This document shows positions 1 through 10,739 of a stretch of DNA of 64,000 nucleotides, in pieces; within the stretch, counting starts at the first letter, position 1, and every line of letters starts with the position of its first letter. This DNA is from Acanthosepion esculentum (taxonomy: Eukaryota > Mollusca > Cephalopoda > Sepiida > Sepiidae). The stretch spans positions 13,141,785 through 13,205,784 of the forward strand of contig OZ038482.1 in assembly GCA_964036315.1 (NCBI GenBank), in the 5' to 3' direction. The translations under genes were made by a program, and so were the position numbers. The notes beneath the pieces are model-generated. The model had not been told where the DNA came from. It worked only from the letters and a program-made list of their open reading frames with translations, and made no database searches.

Positions 1-7
1 GTGTGTA

Positions 8-38
<31 letters not shown>

Positions 39-39
39 A

Positions 40-88
<49 letters not shown>

Positions 89-91
89 ATG
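1..91. repeat. (GT)n microsatellite
   Basis: Alternating GT with occasional GCGAGTGTAT interruptions. A simple dinucleotide repeat with no coding signal. Confidence 0.95.
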
Positions 92-404
92 TGATAGTAT
101 AAAGAACAAATAGGAAATGTTTATAAATCTAGCATGTTTCGCTTTTACTAAAACTTCATGAAAGAATGAGTTATGGAAACGGGTTTACAGGTATTTTTTT
201 ATTTTTGTGTTTGATGTTCATTGGTTGAGCAGACTTCACGTGCACTTGTCTTCTCAAGCAGCGTTTGTGTGTATAATTTATGTGTGTAAGTGTATCATAA
301 TTCTAGTTTGTCTATGTGGGATTCAGATAATAATGTTTATATGTATTTATTTGTGCGTGTATGTGTATCTAGTAGGCATTATTTATGTCTTGGGGACTTG
401 ATGA
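92..404. other. Unassigned AT-rich DNA
   Basis: No coding, RNA or repeat signature is recognised. Short open frames here are rich in Cys, Ile and Tyr, as expected from chance translation of AT-rich DNA. Confidence 0.4.
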
Positions 405-1117
405 TTTGGGGACATTTTTACATAAACACCGTTCGTGGTAGTTAAATATACATTTGATTAATTAAGAATGGATTTAATTCGTAAGTTCGTAATACATAAG
501 AATAATACTGGCCATAAATTTGATTTTACAAATGCCACCCTACTTATAAAAGAACCTAATTCTTTACGTTGAAAATAGTTAGAGGGAGACCTGATGAAAA
601 TTTTACCAACTATAAACACACGTCAAAAAACACTATTTTACATTACCAAACTTTATTAAATCGATTCTTAAAGAATCATAAGCAGTAGTTCCCATCTGAT
701 TTGGGGTTATTTCCCACTTTGGTATTTCTAAAATTCTGGTGCCCCTGCTTAATATTTAATTCTTACATATTCAAAATTTTACTGCAATTCACGTGAAGAA
801 ACCTTAAAAGGCCATTAACTTGGTCTCTAAACAAGCCTCCAAAACCATGGCGTCTATGAAAGAGAACAAAAAGACAGTTAAATATATATAGTTTCAAAAC
901 ATATCATAGAGAACTGAAAGGCAGAAATATAAAATATTTGAATGAAAGTTTATTCTTTAATATAATTTGATCATTTTAATCATGAAATAATAATGCAAAA
1001 TGAAATTTGAACTCACGTTGGTATAGTAAGCCAAAGGGTATGTCGGAGTTAGCTCCTCCTCAGTTCTTTAATCCTTCAACAGGAGTCTCTCTCCCCTAGC
1101 TATAAATACTGGCTGAC

Positions 1118-1154
<37 letters not shown>

Positions 1155-1656
1155 GACTCAGGCCTTGGGCCGCCACCTCGCGTGGAGATGAGGTAAAATA
1201 TCTCTTTTTTCGACTTAGGCCTTGGGCCGCCACCTCGCGCGGAGGTGAGGTAAAATCTCTCTTTTTCAACGAACGCCAATATGTGACTTCTCACAGATAC
1301 CGCGTTTCCCAATTTCTGGGAACACGCTAAGAACAATACACGTACGTACGAACACTCACAACACACACACATAATTTCTCCATACAAACACTATGTAACT
1401 GTTCATGTCTTTGTGTAACTTGTTATTAATATATATTTGTTTACACATGTATATCGGTCTTGTTTGTTTTTTTTTTGGTCTTCTTTGGACTTAATTAAAG
1501 TCCAACCTTCTCATGTAGCTGGACCGGCTAGCAGGAAATTTTAACCTTCTGATATCTCTTCACATCTTCACCCCACGGTCCGCTACAGGTGCACATCCTA
1601 CGCATGCCCCAACAAAATATTACCACAACCGGTGTTGACGTAAAAATGTCCCCAAA
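405..1656. mobile_element. TIR DNA transposon, non-autonomous, enclosing an LTR-like copy
   Basis: The left end reads TTTGGGGACATTTTTAC and the right end is its reverse complement. Similarity continues for about 40 bp on each side, including AACACCG and GTGGTA blocks. The element spans about 1.25 kb and has no transposase. About 600 bp of unrecognised DNA follows the left end. An LTR-like sequence occupies 1041-1587, ending only about 20 bp before the right inverted repeat. No clear target duplication is visible, so the superfamily is not assigned. Confidence 0.65.
1041..1587 (+). mobile_element. LTR-like repeat, copy A (possible solo LTR)
   Basis: One of four related copies in the window (others at 41380, 42717 and, reversed, 43845). 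Shared landmarks are a TG start, a conserved block CTCCTCA, a TATA box (TATAAATA) about 60 bp in, a pyrimidine-rich tract, the motif GTTTCCCA..TGGGAACACGC, a palindrome around ATTAAA that could hold a polyadenylation signal, and a CA end after CGGTCC. This order of TATA box, start region and polyA signal is that of an LTR. Copy A has an internal tandem duplication of about 60 bp carrying GGCCTTGGGCCGCCACC. No gag or pol sequence lies next to it, and no perfect target duplication was found. Confidence 0.55.
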
Positions 1657-1767
1657 GTAACACGCAGACAAAGATACTTTTTATGTACATCGATGTGTAG
1701 TTTGCAAATCCATGATGCATTTTAACATATAGTTCTTTGTTTGTTAATATGTATCAATATTATCTAA

Positions 1768-1850
1768 CAATATATGATATCTATCAATATATGATATCTA
1801 TCAATATATGATATCTATCAATATATGATATATATCAATATATGAATGTG
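1768..1850. repeat. 17-bp minisatellite
   Basis: About five tandem copies of a 17-bp unit, TATATGATATCTATCAA, the last ones degenerate. Confidence 0.85.
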
Positions 1851-1856
1851 TTTTAT

Positions 1857-2974
1857 ATCAGTTTCAGTCTGTGTATAACATTATCGCCCTAATCTTTCTT
1901 TTCGCTCTTTCGCTCACGTATGGTTTATATATTTCTTTAACCTATCTTTTCTCTTCACATTTGATCTGTTTATATCTTTCTCTAATCTCTCCTTTTCCCT
2001 CTCTTATCTATTGGTGTCCTACCAGCTCAAAATGGTTCAAATTCAAAAAGTAAGCCATGATTAGTACTTACAAAAAGCTGTTGTACATGGGAATCAATTT
2101 TATTCACTTGATCATCAAGCCGATGTAAACTAATCAATTTTTTTGTATCTGATCGATGAGGTTGTAGCCCGATTTGTTCGATATCAGTAACATTTTCATA
2201 AAACCCTAACAAATAAACTGAATACAGCTTCGATGTGGACATAAAACCAATCATCCAAAATAATCTTTGATAGTTATAGATCGAAGACGATTCTAAAGCT
2301 AAAATCAATATTATGAACCCAGATTTAAAAAATCGATGGCAGTCATGCCTTTTGTGTATATTTTTAGCTTCGACTCTGATTTTAGTTGTCTGAGGTTACG
2401 GTCTGAAATATATTTATTGTTCAATGAATCCTTTTGATTCGTATTGATTATTTTTTGTTTCATTTTGGCTGCTTGGGTCTCCGGCCTTCTTAAAGTGTGC
2501 CATAATATTTTATAGTTTTAATCTTCTCACTGATTTAAAATTCAAAGCACCTCCTGGTACGGACATCTCCCCGGTAATTGTCTACACATTTTAAAATATA
2601 TTTATTATTTTACAGTGGACGTAGGAAATGTTTTTGAAGAAATAGACTTTAAAGCGTGCAATATACATTCGAGGAAGACCGAAGAGTCAACCAGCAGAAA
2701 CATAGAAGAAGACATGTCTAAGATAGAGATGTTATTTTTTTCTACCTGAAGTATTTTATTTTCGGTTTGAACAACAATTTCACTGAAACTCCCCTGGTTG
2801 TTGCATAATTCGTGATACGAAATGTTAATTCGGAATATTATTGATAATAATATTTATTAAGCTAACCTTCATCCAGAACAGTAGCACACGTTGCGTCGAT
2901 CTTCCAACCGAGGTAAGCCGGCATATCTGGAAAATCAGCATTTGAAAATATGACTTAAGAGTTCTTAATTTTAT
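1857..2974. other. Unassigned DNA
   Basis: About 1.1 kb with no recognised repeat copy elsewhere in the window and no convincing coding exon. Small open frames on both strands lack family resemblance. Confidence 0.4.
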
Positions 2975-4575
2975 ATTTTTGACCCCCTACTGAGTTAGGT
3001 TGTGACACAAGGTCAGTTTTTAACGTTGGGATCCGAGTGTCTTCACTCAGGCCACTGGTCTTAGCAGGTTATAGCTTGTCTAAGCTAGTCATAGCTGGTC
3101 TTAGCTGGTCATATCTGGTTCAAGCTGGTTAGAGCCGGTCCAAGCTGTGATACTACCAGCGCAGGGACGGATATCTGTGACAGGTAAGTATCAGAATGTG
3201 TATACCACTCGAGAGAGTGGTTGATTTATTTGACCACCTACTGAGTCAAGTTGTGACACAAGGCCAGTTTTTAACGAGGGACTTCACTCTGGCCGCTGGT
3301 CTTAGCTGGTCATATCTTGTCTAAGCTAGTCATATCTGATCTAAGCTTGTCATAACTGTTTAGTAATACCTGTGATACTACGAACTCAGGGATGGTTCCC
3401 TGCGACCAGTAAACATTACAATATGTATACCACTCGAGAGAGCGTTTGATTTACTAGACCCACCACTGAGTAAGGTTGTGACACAAGGTCAGTTTTTAAC
3501 GTGGGGACCCGAGTATCTTCACTGAAACCGCTGGTCCTAACTTGTCCAAGCTGGTCAGAGCTGGTCTAAGCTAGTCGTAGCTGGTCACAGCCGGTCCAAG
3601 ATAGTCATAGCTGTGATACTACCAGCGCAGGGACGGATCCCTTTGACCAGTATCAGAATGTGTATACCACTCGAGAGAGCGGTTGTTTTACTTGACCCAC
3701 CCATTGAATTAGGTTGTGACACAAGGTCAGCTTTTTAACGTGTGGATCCGAGTGTCTTCACTCGAGCCGCTGGTCGTAGTCTGTCCAAGCTGGTCAGAGC
3801 TGGTCTAAACTAGTCAGAGCTGGTCTTAGTTGGTTAGAGCCGGTCCAAGGTAAGTATCAGAATGTGTATACCACTCAAGAGAGCGGTTGATTTACTTGAA
3901 GTGAGTCAGGTTGTGACACAAGCTCAGTTTTTAACGTGGGGACTCGAGTGTCTTCACTCGGGCCGCTGGTCTTAGTTGGTCATAGATTCTCTAAGCTGGT
4001 CTAAGCTAGTTATAGCTGGGTTTAGATGTGCATGGCTTCTCCAAGCTGGTCATAGTTGTGATATACCAGCGCAAGGACGAATCCCTATGACCGGAAAATA
4101 TTAGAATGCGTATACCACTTGAGAAAGCGGTTTGTATTTACTTGACTCCCCACTGAGTCAAGTTCTGACACAAGTTCGGTTTTTAACGTGGAATCTTTAT
4201 TTGGGCAGCTGGTTTTAGCTGCTCATAGCTTGTCCACGCTGGTCAGAGATGGTTTAGCTAGTCATAGCTCGTTAGAGCCCGTCCAAAGCTACTCATAACT
4301 GTGATACTACCAGCCCAGGGACGGATCCTTGTGCCTGGTAAAGGAGATTTACTTGACTCCCCACTGAGTCAGGTTGTGACACAAGGTCATTTTAACGTGA
4401 GGACCCGAGTGTTTTCAATTGGGCCGCTGGTCCAAGCTGGTCTAAGCTAGTCATAGCTGGTCTTGGCTTGTCATAGCTGGTTCAAGCTAGTCGTAGCCGT
4501 GATACCACCAGCACAGGCACGGATCCCTGTGCCAGGTATATATCAGAATGTGTATACCATTCGAGAGAGCGGTTT
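2975..4575. repeat. Nested satellite, seven ~230-bp units with internal decamers
   Basis: Seven units of roughly 200-250 bp begin near 2980, 3229, 3460, 3690, 3895, 4145 and 4350. Each starts with a CACTGAGT..GGTTGTGACACAAGGTCAG block, followed by CTTCACTC..GCCGCTGGTC. Then come several short repeats of the type AGCTGGTCAT or AGCTGGTCTA, then GTGATACTACCAGCGCAGGG, and finally AGAATGTGTATACCACTCGA. Units vary mainly in the number of decamers. This is a two-level tandem array. No homology to a coding gene is seen. Confidence 0.9.
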
Positions 4576-4594
4576 ATGCATTAAAAGCTCCATC

Positions 4595-4830
4595 TCGTGC
4601 TCTAGTAACACGTGCCATTCTTTTTTTGGATATCTCAGTTTCAGTTATCTCCCTTTAGTAACTCAACTCTTCAAGTTTTTGTTCACCTCTGCCGTGGTCA
4701 GGTATTGAACTCACAACTTCAACCAACGCTTTTATCCACCTAGCCATGTACAGCGGCCAAAACGTCGTGAATATGACAATAAAGATAAGGACAACAGTCC
4801 GAACATTGTAAATAATGTATATATAGCGTG
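4595..4830. mobile_element. Palindrome-forming SINE (family P), rearranged copy
   Basis: The left part reads like the reverse complement of the family P body and tRNA-like head: ACGTGCCAT, then GGTATTGAACTCACAAC, then TTTATCCAC. It is followed directly by the forward family P tail, CAGCGGCCAAAACGT.. to AATAATGTA. Other copies are at 50835, 53171, 54600 and 57868. As in those copies, the head points inwards and the tail outwards. Confidence 0.6.
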
Positions 4831-4865
4831 GCCGGACATTTGCCGGCCCTCACCAACAAATTAAA

Positions 4866-5105
4866 AAATCGGGAGTTCTTTCTTATCAGAACGCTAACAG
4901 TGCGTTTTCCGAGTTGCCGTAACTTCATAATCACCATTAGACTCATCCAACTCTTTCCGAATTTTCTGTACTGTCCTCAGATTGACACCAAAAACACTCT
5001 GAAATGTTCGTATTGAAGCTTCCGGCGCGAAAGCCAAGCAGTACAGCATGTCGTTTCCAAATTTCTGGCGGAGTGAATTGCATCAATATGCTCTTTTTTT
5101 TTATA
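4866..5105 (-). pseudogene. DNA-transposase N-terminal fragment (Tc1/mariner-type helix-turn-helix)
   Basis: On the minus strand the frame begins MQFTPPEIWKRHAVLLGFRAG. A one-base shift then gives FGVNLRTVQKIRKELDESNG and DYEVTATRKTH, ending in a stop, after which similarity continues as RSDKKELP. This is the DNA-binding N-terminus of a Tc1/mariner-superfamily transposase: a helix-turn-helix followed by a basic linker. No catalytic domain or terminal repeats are visible nearby. The frameshift, the stop and the truncation show a dead fragment. The family call rests on recognition of this conserved motif. Confidence 0.55.
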
Positions 5106-5228
5106 GACGGTGCCGAATTGACCCTACTATAATGTGCAGTCGACAAAATCAAAAACTATCAAAGCGCATGTGTGATATTAAAAAATATAAAATGGCGACA
5201 ATTTACCCATCACATCCTGTATATATTC

Positions 5229-5725
5229 AGAGATTCTTGATAAAACACAAAGAAGAATTTGCAATGTTATTGGTCCTGATATGGTATCTCGGCTTCAGTC
5301 CTTTTCCCACCGCAGTAACGTAGTTTCTCTGTGCCTTTTTCTATAAATACTTTCATGGTAATTGTTCTGATGAACTTTACTCTGTGATACCTAGACTTTA
5401 TGAATTTAAGTGCAGTACTAGATTGGCGACAAGGTCTCATCACTTTACAGTTGAAATGGGTGGATGTAACCGTAAGTTCTATGTTAACAGTTTCTTCTCT
5501 CGGGTTTCTCGCTTGTAGAACTCACTCTCTTTCGGCTTCTTTCTTTCTAGTTAACTTTGATCTTATAAAATTTAAATGTACTCTTAATTGTTATGTTCTG
5601 TCTCAATTCCTTTTCTTGTATTGTTCTCTCTCGTTAATAGTGTTTTTTTTTTAATATTCTCTGACACTCAGTAACCGCTTGTGTCTTAATGGCTTTATCG
5701 CCTTGCGTCGGGTGAAATGATTAAA
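5229..5725 (+). pseudogene. 5'-truncated CR1/L2/Jockey-type LINE, C-terminus and 3' end
   Basis: Across shifted frames the translation resembles the C-terminal end of the larger LINE at 36473: FLCAFFYKYFHGNCSDELYS, then a TRLATRSHHFTV-like stretch, then FYVNSFFSRVSRLWNSL. The 3' part ends in a weak match to that LINE's terminal sequence (GTAACC..GGGTGAAATG). Stops and frameshifts show it is dead. Insertion of only the 3' end is typical of target-primed reverse transcription. Confidence 0.7.
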
Positions 5726-6434
5726 GAAAGCAGTGGTTATTACGCGCTATCCTGTCTCTGTTGGTTTGGCTATTACCTGAGTGTTTAGTGGCTTAATCCC
5801 CGAGGTACGCTTTTTCTTACCGCTCGGCATTTTTAAAAAATATACTTGGACGTTCAATGAAAAAAAATGACCAGAGAGAAATCTTGTGTTTGTGACTCAA
5901 ACAGTTACCGCATTCGTATGTCGATGTATAGATTCAATTCCATTCTGTTACTGGTAATACTTATCTTTTGGTAGATTTTGTAATCTAATGTAAGTGTAAA
6001 AATGACAAGATTTTGGGGTGAAGATGAGAAAGTTTCTCTTTGGTGCAATCGATTAACGCTAGTTGTTCGCTCCTAATCAGAAACATTTATTTCTCGTCTT
6101 TGCACAATCTTTTAATAGTTAAAAGTGCTGATTCGGCTCAATAGGTAAGTCGTTTTAGTGGTTCAGTCACGATTAGGTGCGTTTATTTTTCATCTTCCGC
6201 AGAGAACTGAACTGTAAAAATTTTAAAAAAGCTGATATTATCTGAAATCTTGTCTATTTAGTTGTAGCGAAGAAAACGGCGAATTACCTCGTCAAACCAA
6301 GCGACATCGTGTCGCGTGTATTCTACAACGGGAAATGTGACGAAAAAGAAAGTTACTTACCGAGGAAAAGGGGCGCGTATTCTGCATGATATGCCGAAAA
6401 CGGAATACCAAAGTTAAAAGGGTATTTATTTTGC
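5726..6434. other. Unassigned DNA
   Basis: No recognised repeat or exon. Segments here resemble, weakly, sequence near 7000-7130 and 7990-8100 (a common TTTATTTCTT..TTTTG..AGATTTTGTAAT block), hinting at an old dispersed repeat. Confidence 0.35.
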
Positions 6435-6682
6435 ATTATACAAAATTGTGGCACAAGGCCGGAGGAGAAATAGGGAGGGATGGCCTTTATTAGCTATCCT
6501 ACCCAATGTTTAAAGTAGAAACAAGTCAGTCGTAGGAGTCGCCATAAAAGTATCTCTAATATGTGTCAACTCCCAGCTGGCAAATTGTAACGAGTGACTG
6601 GGTCGTCAATCTGATTAGCTAGGTACAAGATAGTAAGTGATGACCAGCCTCAGTTCATCCCTCCCCCCATTTTTCAACCTTG
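6433..6682. repeat. Inverted ends with GTGGCACAAGGCC motif
   Basis: The left end TTGTGGCACAAGGCC is matched in reverse near the right end by CCTTGCGCCAAAATTGTA, and G-rich tracts follow each inwards. The GTGGCACAAGGCC motif recurs at 22830 and 23926 and weakly in the 3-kb satellite. It belongs to a repeat very common in cephalopod genomes as I recall it; that assignment needs a library search. Confidence 0.4.
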
Positions 6683-7150
6683 CGCCAAAATTGTATTTTT
6701 ATACGCAATAAATTTTATGTCTTCTCCCAGCTGTCGACGAATGAAAAAATGGTCCGTCGATAAAAGCAGTTGGCATTCTCGAATTGGGGAGAAAAAATTC
6801 GTTTATTTTGCTACCGCGTTCGTCGATGAGTGTTATTTCCCTGACTGTTTACGCGTGATTTGTGGCAGGACCTACGAATCGAGATTTCGACATTTCTTTC
6901 TGCTCCTGATATTCGAGTTTGGACTAGCGATTTGTTTTCTTCGTTGTGGAAGTAATCTGCGACATCAATTTCTGAACAGGAATTTTAGCTCAAGCACGAT
7001 ATGAAAGTGACTACATTAGCGCAATCGGTTTGCGTATTATTCGCCCATTGACCGGACTGTCAATTGTGTCATTCAAACTCCGCGACGTTTATTTCTTATC
7101 TTTTGCCAGATTTTGTAATACAAGAAAAGTGTAAAATTAAAACGGGTTTG
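6683..7150. other. Unassigned DNA
   Basis: An open frame of about 95 codons (6717-7004) has no recognisable domain. Nothing else is supported. Confidence 0.35.
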
Positions 7151-7154
7151 GTTT

Positions 7155-7870
7155 GGTTTGTTTTGTTTTACGGCATATCAACCTCAATGGGTCATACAAT
7201 GCCAACAACTTTTTTTTGTTCTTGGTAATATTTTTGTTTTGTCAAAAATCTATTTCTGTTAATATTTTATTTCCTCAAAAATGTATAGCTGGTAATATTA
7301 TTTTTCCAAAACATATAGCTAGTAATATTATTATTCCAAAACGTATAGCTGATAATATTTGTTCAAAAACGTATAGCTAATAATATTATTTTTTCAAAAA
7401 CGTATAGCTAGTAATATTATTTTTTCAAAAGCGTATAGTTGGTAATATTATTATTATTCCAAAACGTATAGCTGATAATATTATTTTTCCAAAACGTATA
7501 GTTGATAATATTTTTTCAAAAACGTATAGCTGGTAATATTATTTTTCCAAAACGTATAGCTGATAATATTTTTTCAAAAACGTATAGCTGGTAATATTAT
7601 TTTTCCAAAACGTATAGCTGATAATATTTTTTCAAAAACGTATAGCTGATAATATTATTTTTTTTATCAGAGGCCTTGCTGTTGGACGTAGTTTATCGTT
7701 TTACCCAGGACGCGGATGTAGTTTATCGTCATACCCAGGACGCGGATGTAGTTTATCGTCATACCCAGGACGCGGATGTAGTTTATCGTCATACCCAGGA
7801 CGCAGATGTAGTTTATCGTCATACCCAGGACGCAAAATTAAAACGTGGTGATTTAGCCAAAATCTACTCT
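7155..7870 (+). mobile_element. Interspersed repeat family R, copy 1, with two internal tandem arrays
   Basis: It starts with the family R left end (TTACGGCATATCAACCTCAA). The core, 7265-7665, is a minisatellite of 27-32 bp built on CGTATAGCTGGTAATATTAT and TTTTTCAAAAA. The right end ATCAGAGGCCTTGCTGTTGG follows directly. The terminal GATGTAGTTTATCGTCATAC..CCAGGACG sequence is itself amplified into five 30-bp copies (about 7688-7835). That array is open and would encode a ten-residue repeat DADVVYRHTQ, but no ATG begins it. Other copies lie at 11036, 23490, 49853 and 60385. The middle part of the family (GGGACCCTAAC..) is missing here. Confidence 0.75.
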
Positions 7871-8690
7871 CTACCCTGTTTGGCTGTGCATCGAATTATT
7901 TGGGGTTAATCCTCTCTTGGGACGCCTCTTTATTAACTCTTGGCTGATTTTATTAAATAATTAAACTGCAAATATTTTTAGAAATGGTGATTCAGATCTG
8001 AAATATTGTCGCTGTGACGAGAAGTTTGTCGTCCAATCTCTATCAAGTTTATTTATTTCTTACTTTTTGGCAGTTTTTTATTAAATGAAGATCGGTTATT
8101 TTAGGGGATATCTTGTCTGCTCTTTGTTCCTCCTTGGTGCACATTGCTATATTTACGCTGTAGCAGCAGCAAGAAAACCGGCATGATCAAGCTCAAACTT
8201 CGATCACGTGACCATAATAGTATCGACTAAAAGCGCAAATGAGCAGAAGGCGGTGTGACAAACCTAAAGATATGCTATGGCGAAATTGTTGATAATTTTT
8301 GACTTAACCTCGTATATTCAATTCAAATACAAAAAGGAGTCCTGAAATGTCTTCACAAAATCACCATAACCATGGGGTAGCCGTCAGACAGAAGAGGAAA
8401 TTAACTCTCGCGACACATGTCTGTTTTAATTTCATCCAAAAACCGCATCTATGTTTGCCTGGAGATTTTAATTTAATGAGAGGCCTAAAATATTTCGCCA
8501 AAAAAATAGAAGGAAAGAAAAAGATAAAATTTAAAATAAATCTATTACCGAATAAATTTCCGAAAAGTTTAAGAAAATAGAGTTATTTTATTTTAGGGAG
8601 AGGAATATATTATTTTGAACTCAAATTGTATCTGTACAATGCGCTTGAGAATATATTCAATTCCGCAAGCATATGTAAGACACTTTCGCA
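7871..8690. other. Unassigned DNA
   Basis: A 77-codon ATG frame at 8347-8580 has an ordinary composition and no recognised motif. No repeat copy elsewhere in the window was noticed. Confidence 0.35.
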
Positions 8691-8699
8691 CACCGACGT

Positions 8700-8700
8700 A

Positions 8701-8745
<45 letters not shown>

Positions 8746-8806
8746 CCTGACGATTGCGTCTAGCATGAAACAGACTGTCGTCTCTAAGTGTTGACTTGTA
8801 TGTTCA

Positions 8807-8860
<54 letters not shown>
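8700..8860. repeat. Two (TA)n tracts flanking a short repeat
   Basis: (TA)n runs occupy about 8703-8744 and 8812-8857. Between them AGCATGAAACAG..TGTCG and GTGTTGA match a segment at 10820-10850, so a small dispersed repeat probably lies here. Confidence 0.7.
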
Positions 8861-8868
<8 letters not shown>

Positions 8869-8972
8869 TAAATTGTTGGAGGTACAAAACCGTAATATTG
8901 CAAGGAAAACGCAAAATTTATTCCTTATAGGCATTATGAAAAATAAAAACACAAACAATATATATATATATG

Positions 8973-9259
8973 TTTAATGATTCATCGAGTCTGAAACCTC
9001 TACAGAATGCAGAAAGCACTGGACGGCCGTGTCGTCCTATATTTGGGACTCATCAGCAGTGCGCATCCACTACCGAGAATTGAAACTCTGACAGTTAGGT
9101 TGTGAAGCAAACACCATACCAACTGCTCCATATCCAACTGTCAGGGTTTCAATTCTCGGTAGTGGATGCGCACTGCTGATGAGTCCCAAATATAGGACGA
9201 AACGGCCGTCCAGTGCTTTCTGCATTCTGTAGAGGTTTCAGACTCGATGAATCATTAAA
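8973..9259. mobile_element. Head-to-head pair of tRNA-derived SINEs forming a ~110-bp hairpin
   Basis: The left arm runs from TTTAATGATTCATCGAGTC to about 9087. The right arm is its near-perfect reverse complement, to GACTCGATGAATCATTAAA. On the minus strand the left copy has a tRNA-like head: GCAGTTGGTATGGTG (A-box-like), then GAGTTTCAATTCTC (B-box-like) about 40 nt later. The forward copy on the right lacks most of the head. Heads face inwards and tails outwards. The two arms differ by only a few bases. Confidence 0.75.
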
Positions 9260-9758
9260 TATAATTATCAATTTCTCCTAATAATTTCAAAATATATATA
9301 TATATATTACATACGCACATGTAAAGTCCCACGCAGTGTATGATGGACAATGAATCATGTCTTCTTTTATAATATAGATTAGCAATTCAATGGCATTAAT
9401 TTGATCCGAATCAAAATAAATTCTCGTCTTTTATTGGGGACGTACCACCAGAAACTTCGTATTGTTTTCTTCTTTATAACTTGTCAGGATCATTTAAGGA
9501 AGCTCACCTCCAAATTTTTCGGTCTGGTTTCCGAAACTTTCCGACATTTTGACTGTAGCTAAAATTGGATAAGATCGTTTCTTTGAAGAATGGTTAACCA
9601 TACCACCCACTCTTCAGCGGAGCAACACGTGACTTGATGAATTTTCGGAAAAATCCAATCGTCAAGTATTTGAAAACCCTGATTAGTTCTTTTTATTTCG
9701 AGTGCCCCTTTATTGTTAAAGCTATACAACGTTTATTTCGGACTCGTGTTCTCACTTT
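9260..9758. other. Unassigned DNA with a short (TA)n tract
   Basis: (TA)n near 9291-9307. The rest shows no recognised feature. Confidence 0.35.
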
Positions 9759-9820
9759 GACTTACGGCCATATCGCGTTGAAACACCAGTACCCATACGA
9801 TCACCGAAGTTAAGAAACGA
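9759..9820 (+). pseudogene. 5S rRNA-like 5' fragment
   Basis: About 62 bases match the 5' half of metazoan 5S rRNA: ACTTACGGCCATATCGCGTT, then GAAACACCAG, then CGATCACCGAAGTTAAG (the highly conserved loop region) and AAACGAC. The 3' half, including the rest of the internal promoter, is absent. The match stops exactly where the inverted repeat of the next element begins. It could be a 5S pseudogene broken by insertion or a 5S-derived SINE head. A functional gene is excluded by the truncation. Confidence 0.65.
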
Positions 9821-10097
9821 CATACATATAAAATTATCTACAGTATTAATGCCCAAATGAGAATCGATTCAAACGAAATTGAAAATACCAAAGTTATGTC
9901 TTTTTGTTTGTTTTCTCTCAATCTCTGACGAAGCTTTAATAAAATTGAAACATGTTAGATGGATATATGTTTCCTATTTGTTCTTTTATTTTAACAACCT
10001 GTCGGATTTCGAACCAATATTTGATTATATCCCTCAAATTTCGTTTGAATCGATTTTCATTCGGGCATTAATACCGTAGATAAATTTTATATGTATG
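9821..10097. mobile_element. MITE with ~60-bp terminal inverted repeats
   Basis: The left end, CATACATATAAAATTATCTA, continues through ATTAATGCCC and CGATTCAAACGAAATT. The right end is its reverse complement over about 60 bp with a handful of mismatches. The interior of about 155 bp carries TCTCTGACGAAGCTTTAATA. It has no coding capacity. Confidence 0.8.
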
Positions 10098-10254
10098 TAA
10101 ATTTGTAAAAATTCTATGTCTAAGCGGGAATCGAGTGATAATGTATATTATTAATTGTGTATGTGTGTTTCTCTTTTAGGGGGAATTCTAATGCTTTCAC
10201 TTTTGGGTGGTCACTCGGCGTAGTGGTGTGATATTCTATTATGATACAGGACTG

Positions 10255-10440
10255 ACCAATGAGAATTGATCCAAACAAAATTGAAAATACCAATGATTTT
10301 TTTCTGTGTTCTCTCTATCTCATCTCTGACGAAGCTTTAATAAAATTGAAACAAGTTAGATTGGTAAAGATTTTCTATTTGTTCTTTATTTTATCATCCT
10401 GTCGGACTCCGATCAATATTTGTTCTACATTTGATCTTTA
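10255..10440 (+). mobile_element. Half copy of the 9821 MITE
   Basis: It matches the left half and interior of the preceding MITE (AATGAGAATTGATCCAAAC, then TCTGACGAAGCTTTAATAAA, then CCTGTCGGA..CGA). It stops before the right inverted repeat and runs into a (TA)n/(CA)n tract. Confidence 0.75.
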
Positions 10441-10468
10441 ACATATATATATAAATATATACATAAAT

Positions 10469-10560
<92 letters not shown>

Positions 10561-10715
10561 ATACATAGATACATAGATTGATAGATGCATAGATAAATAG
10601 AACAATATAGTTATGAAAAAACAGAGTAAACATTTATATAGTTAGATGTAGTGTGTGTATGAAAGAGAGAGAGAGAGAGAGTGTGTGTGTGTATGTGTGT
10701 GCTCAATATCAGAGA
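10441..10715. repeat. Compound microsatellites (TA)n, (CA)n, (GA)n, (GT)n
   Basis: (TA)n, (CA)n, a long (TA)n, then (GA)n and (GT)n. Frames through here are simple-repeat translations. Confidence 0.95.
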
Positions 10716-10739
10716 TAGAGCGTATGTAAATATCAAGGT

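Noticed and set aside
7676..7909. Small protein with DADVVYRHTQ repeats
   Set aside because: Begins at TTG, lies wholly inside an expanded end of family R, and has no promoter or splice evidence.
9759..9820. Functional 5S rRNA gene
   Set aside because: Only the 5' ~62 of ~120 bases are present.
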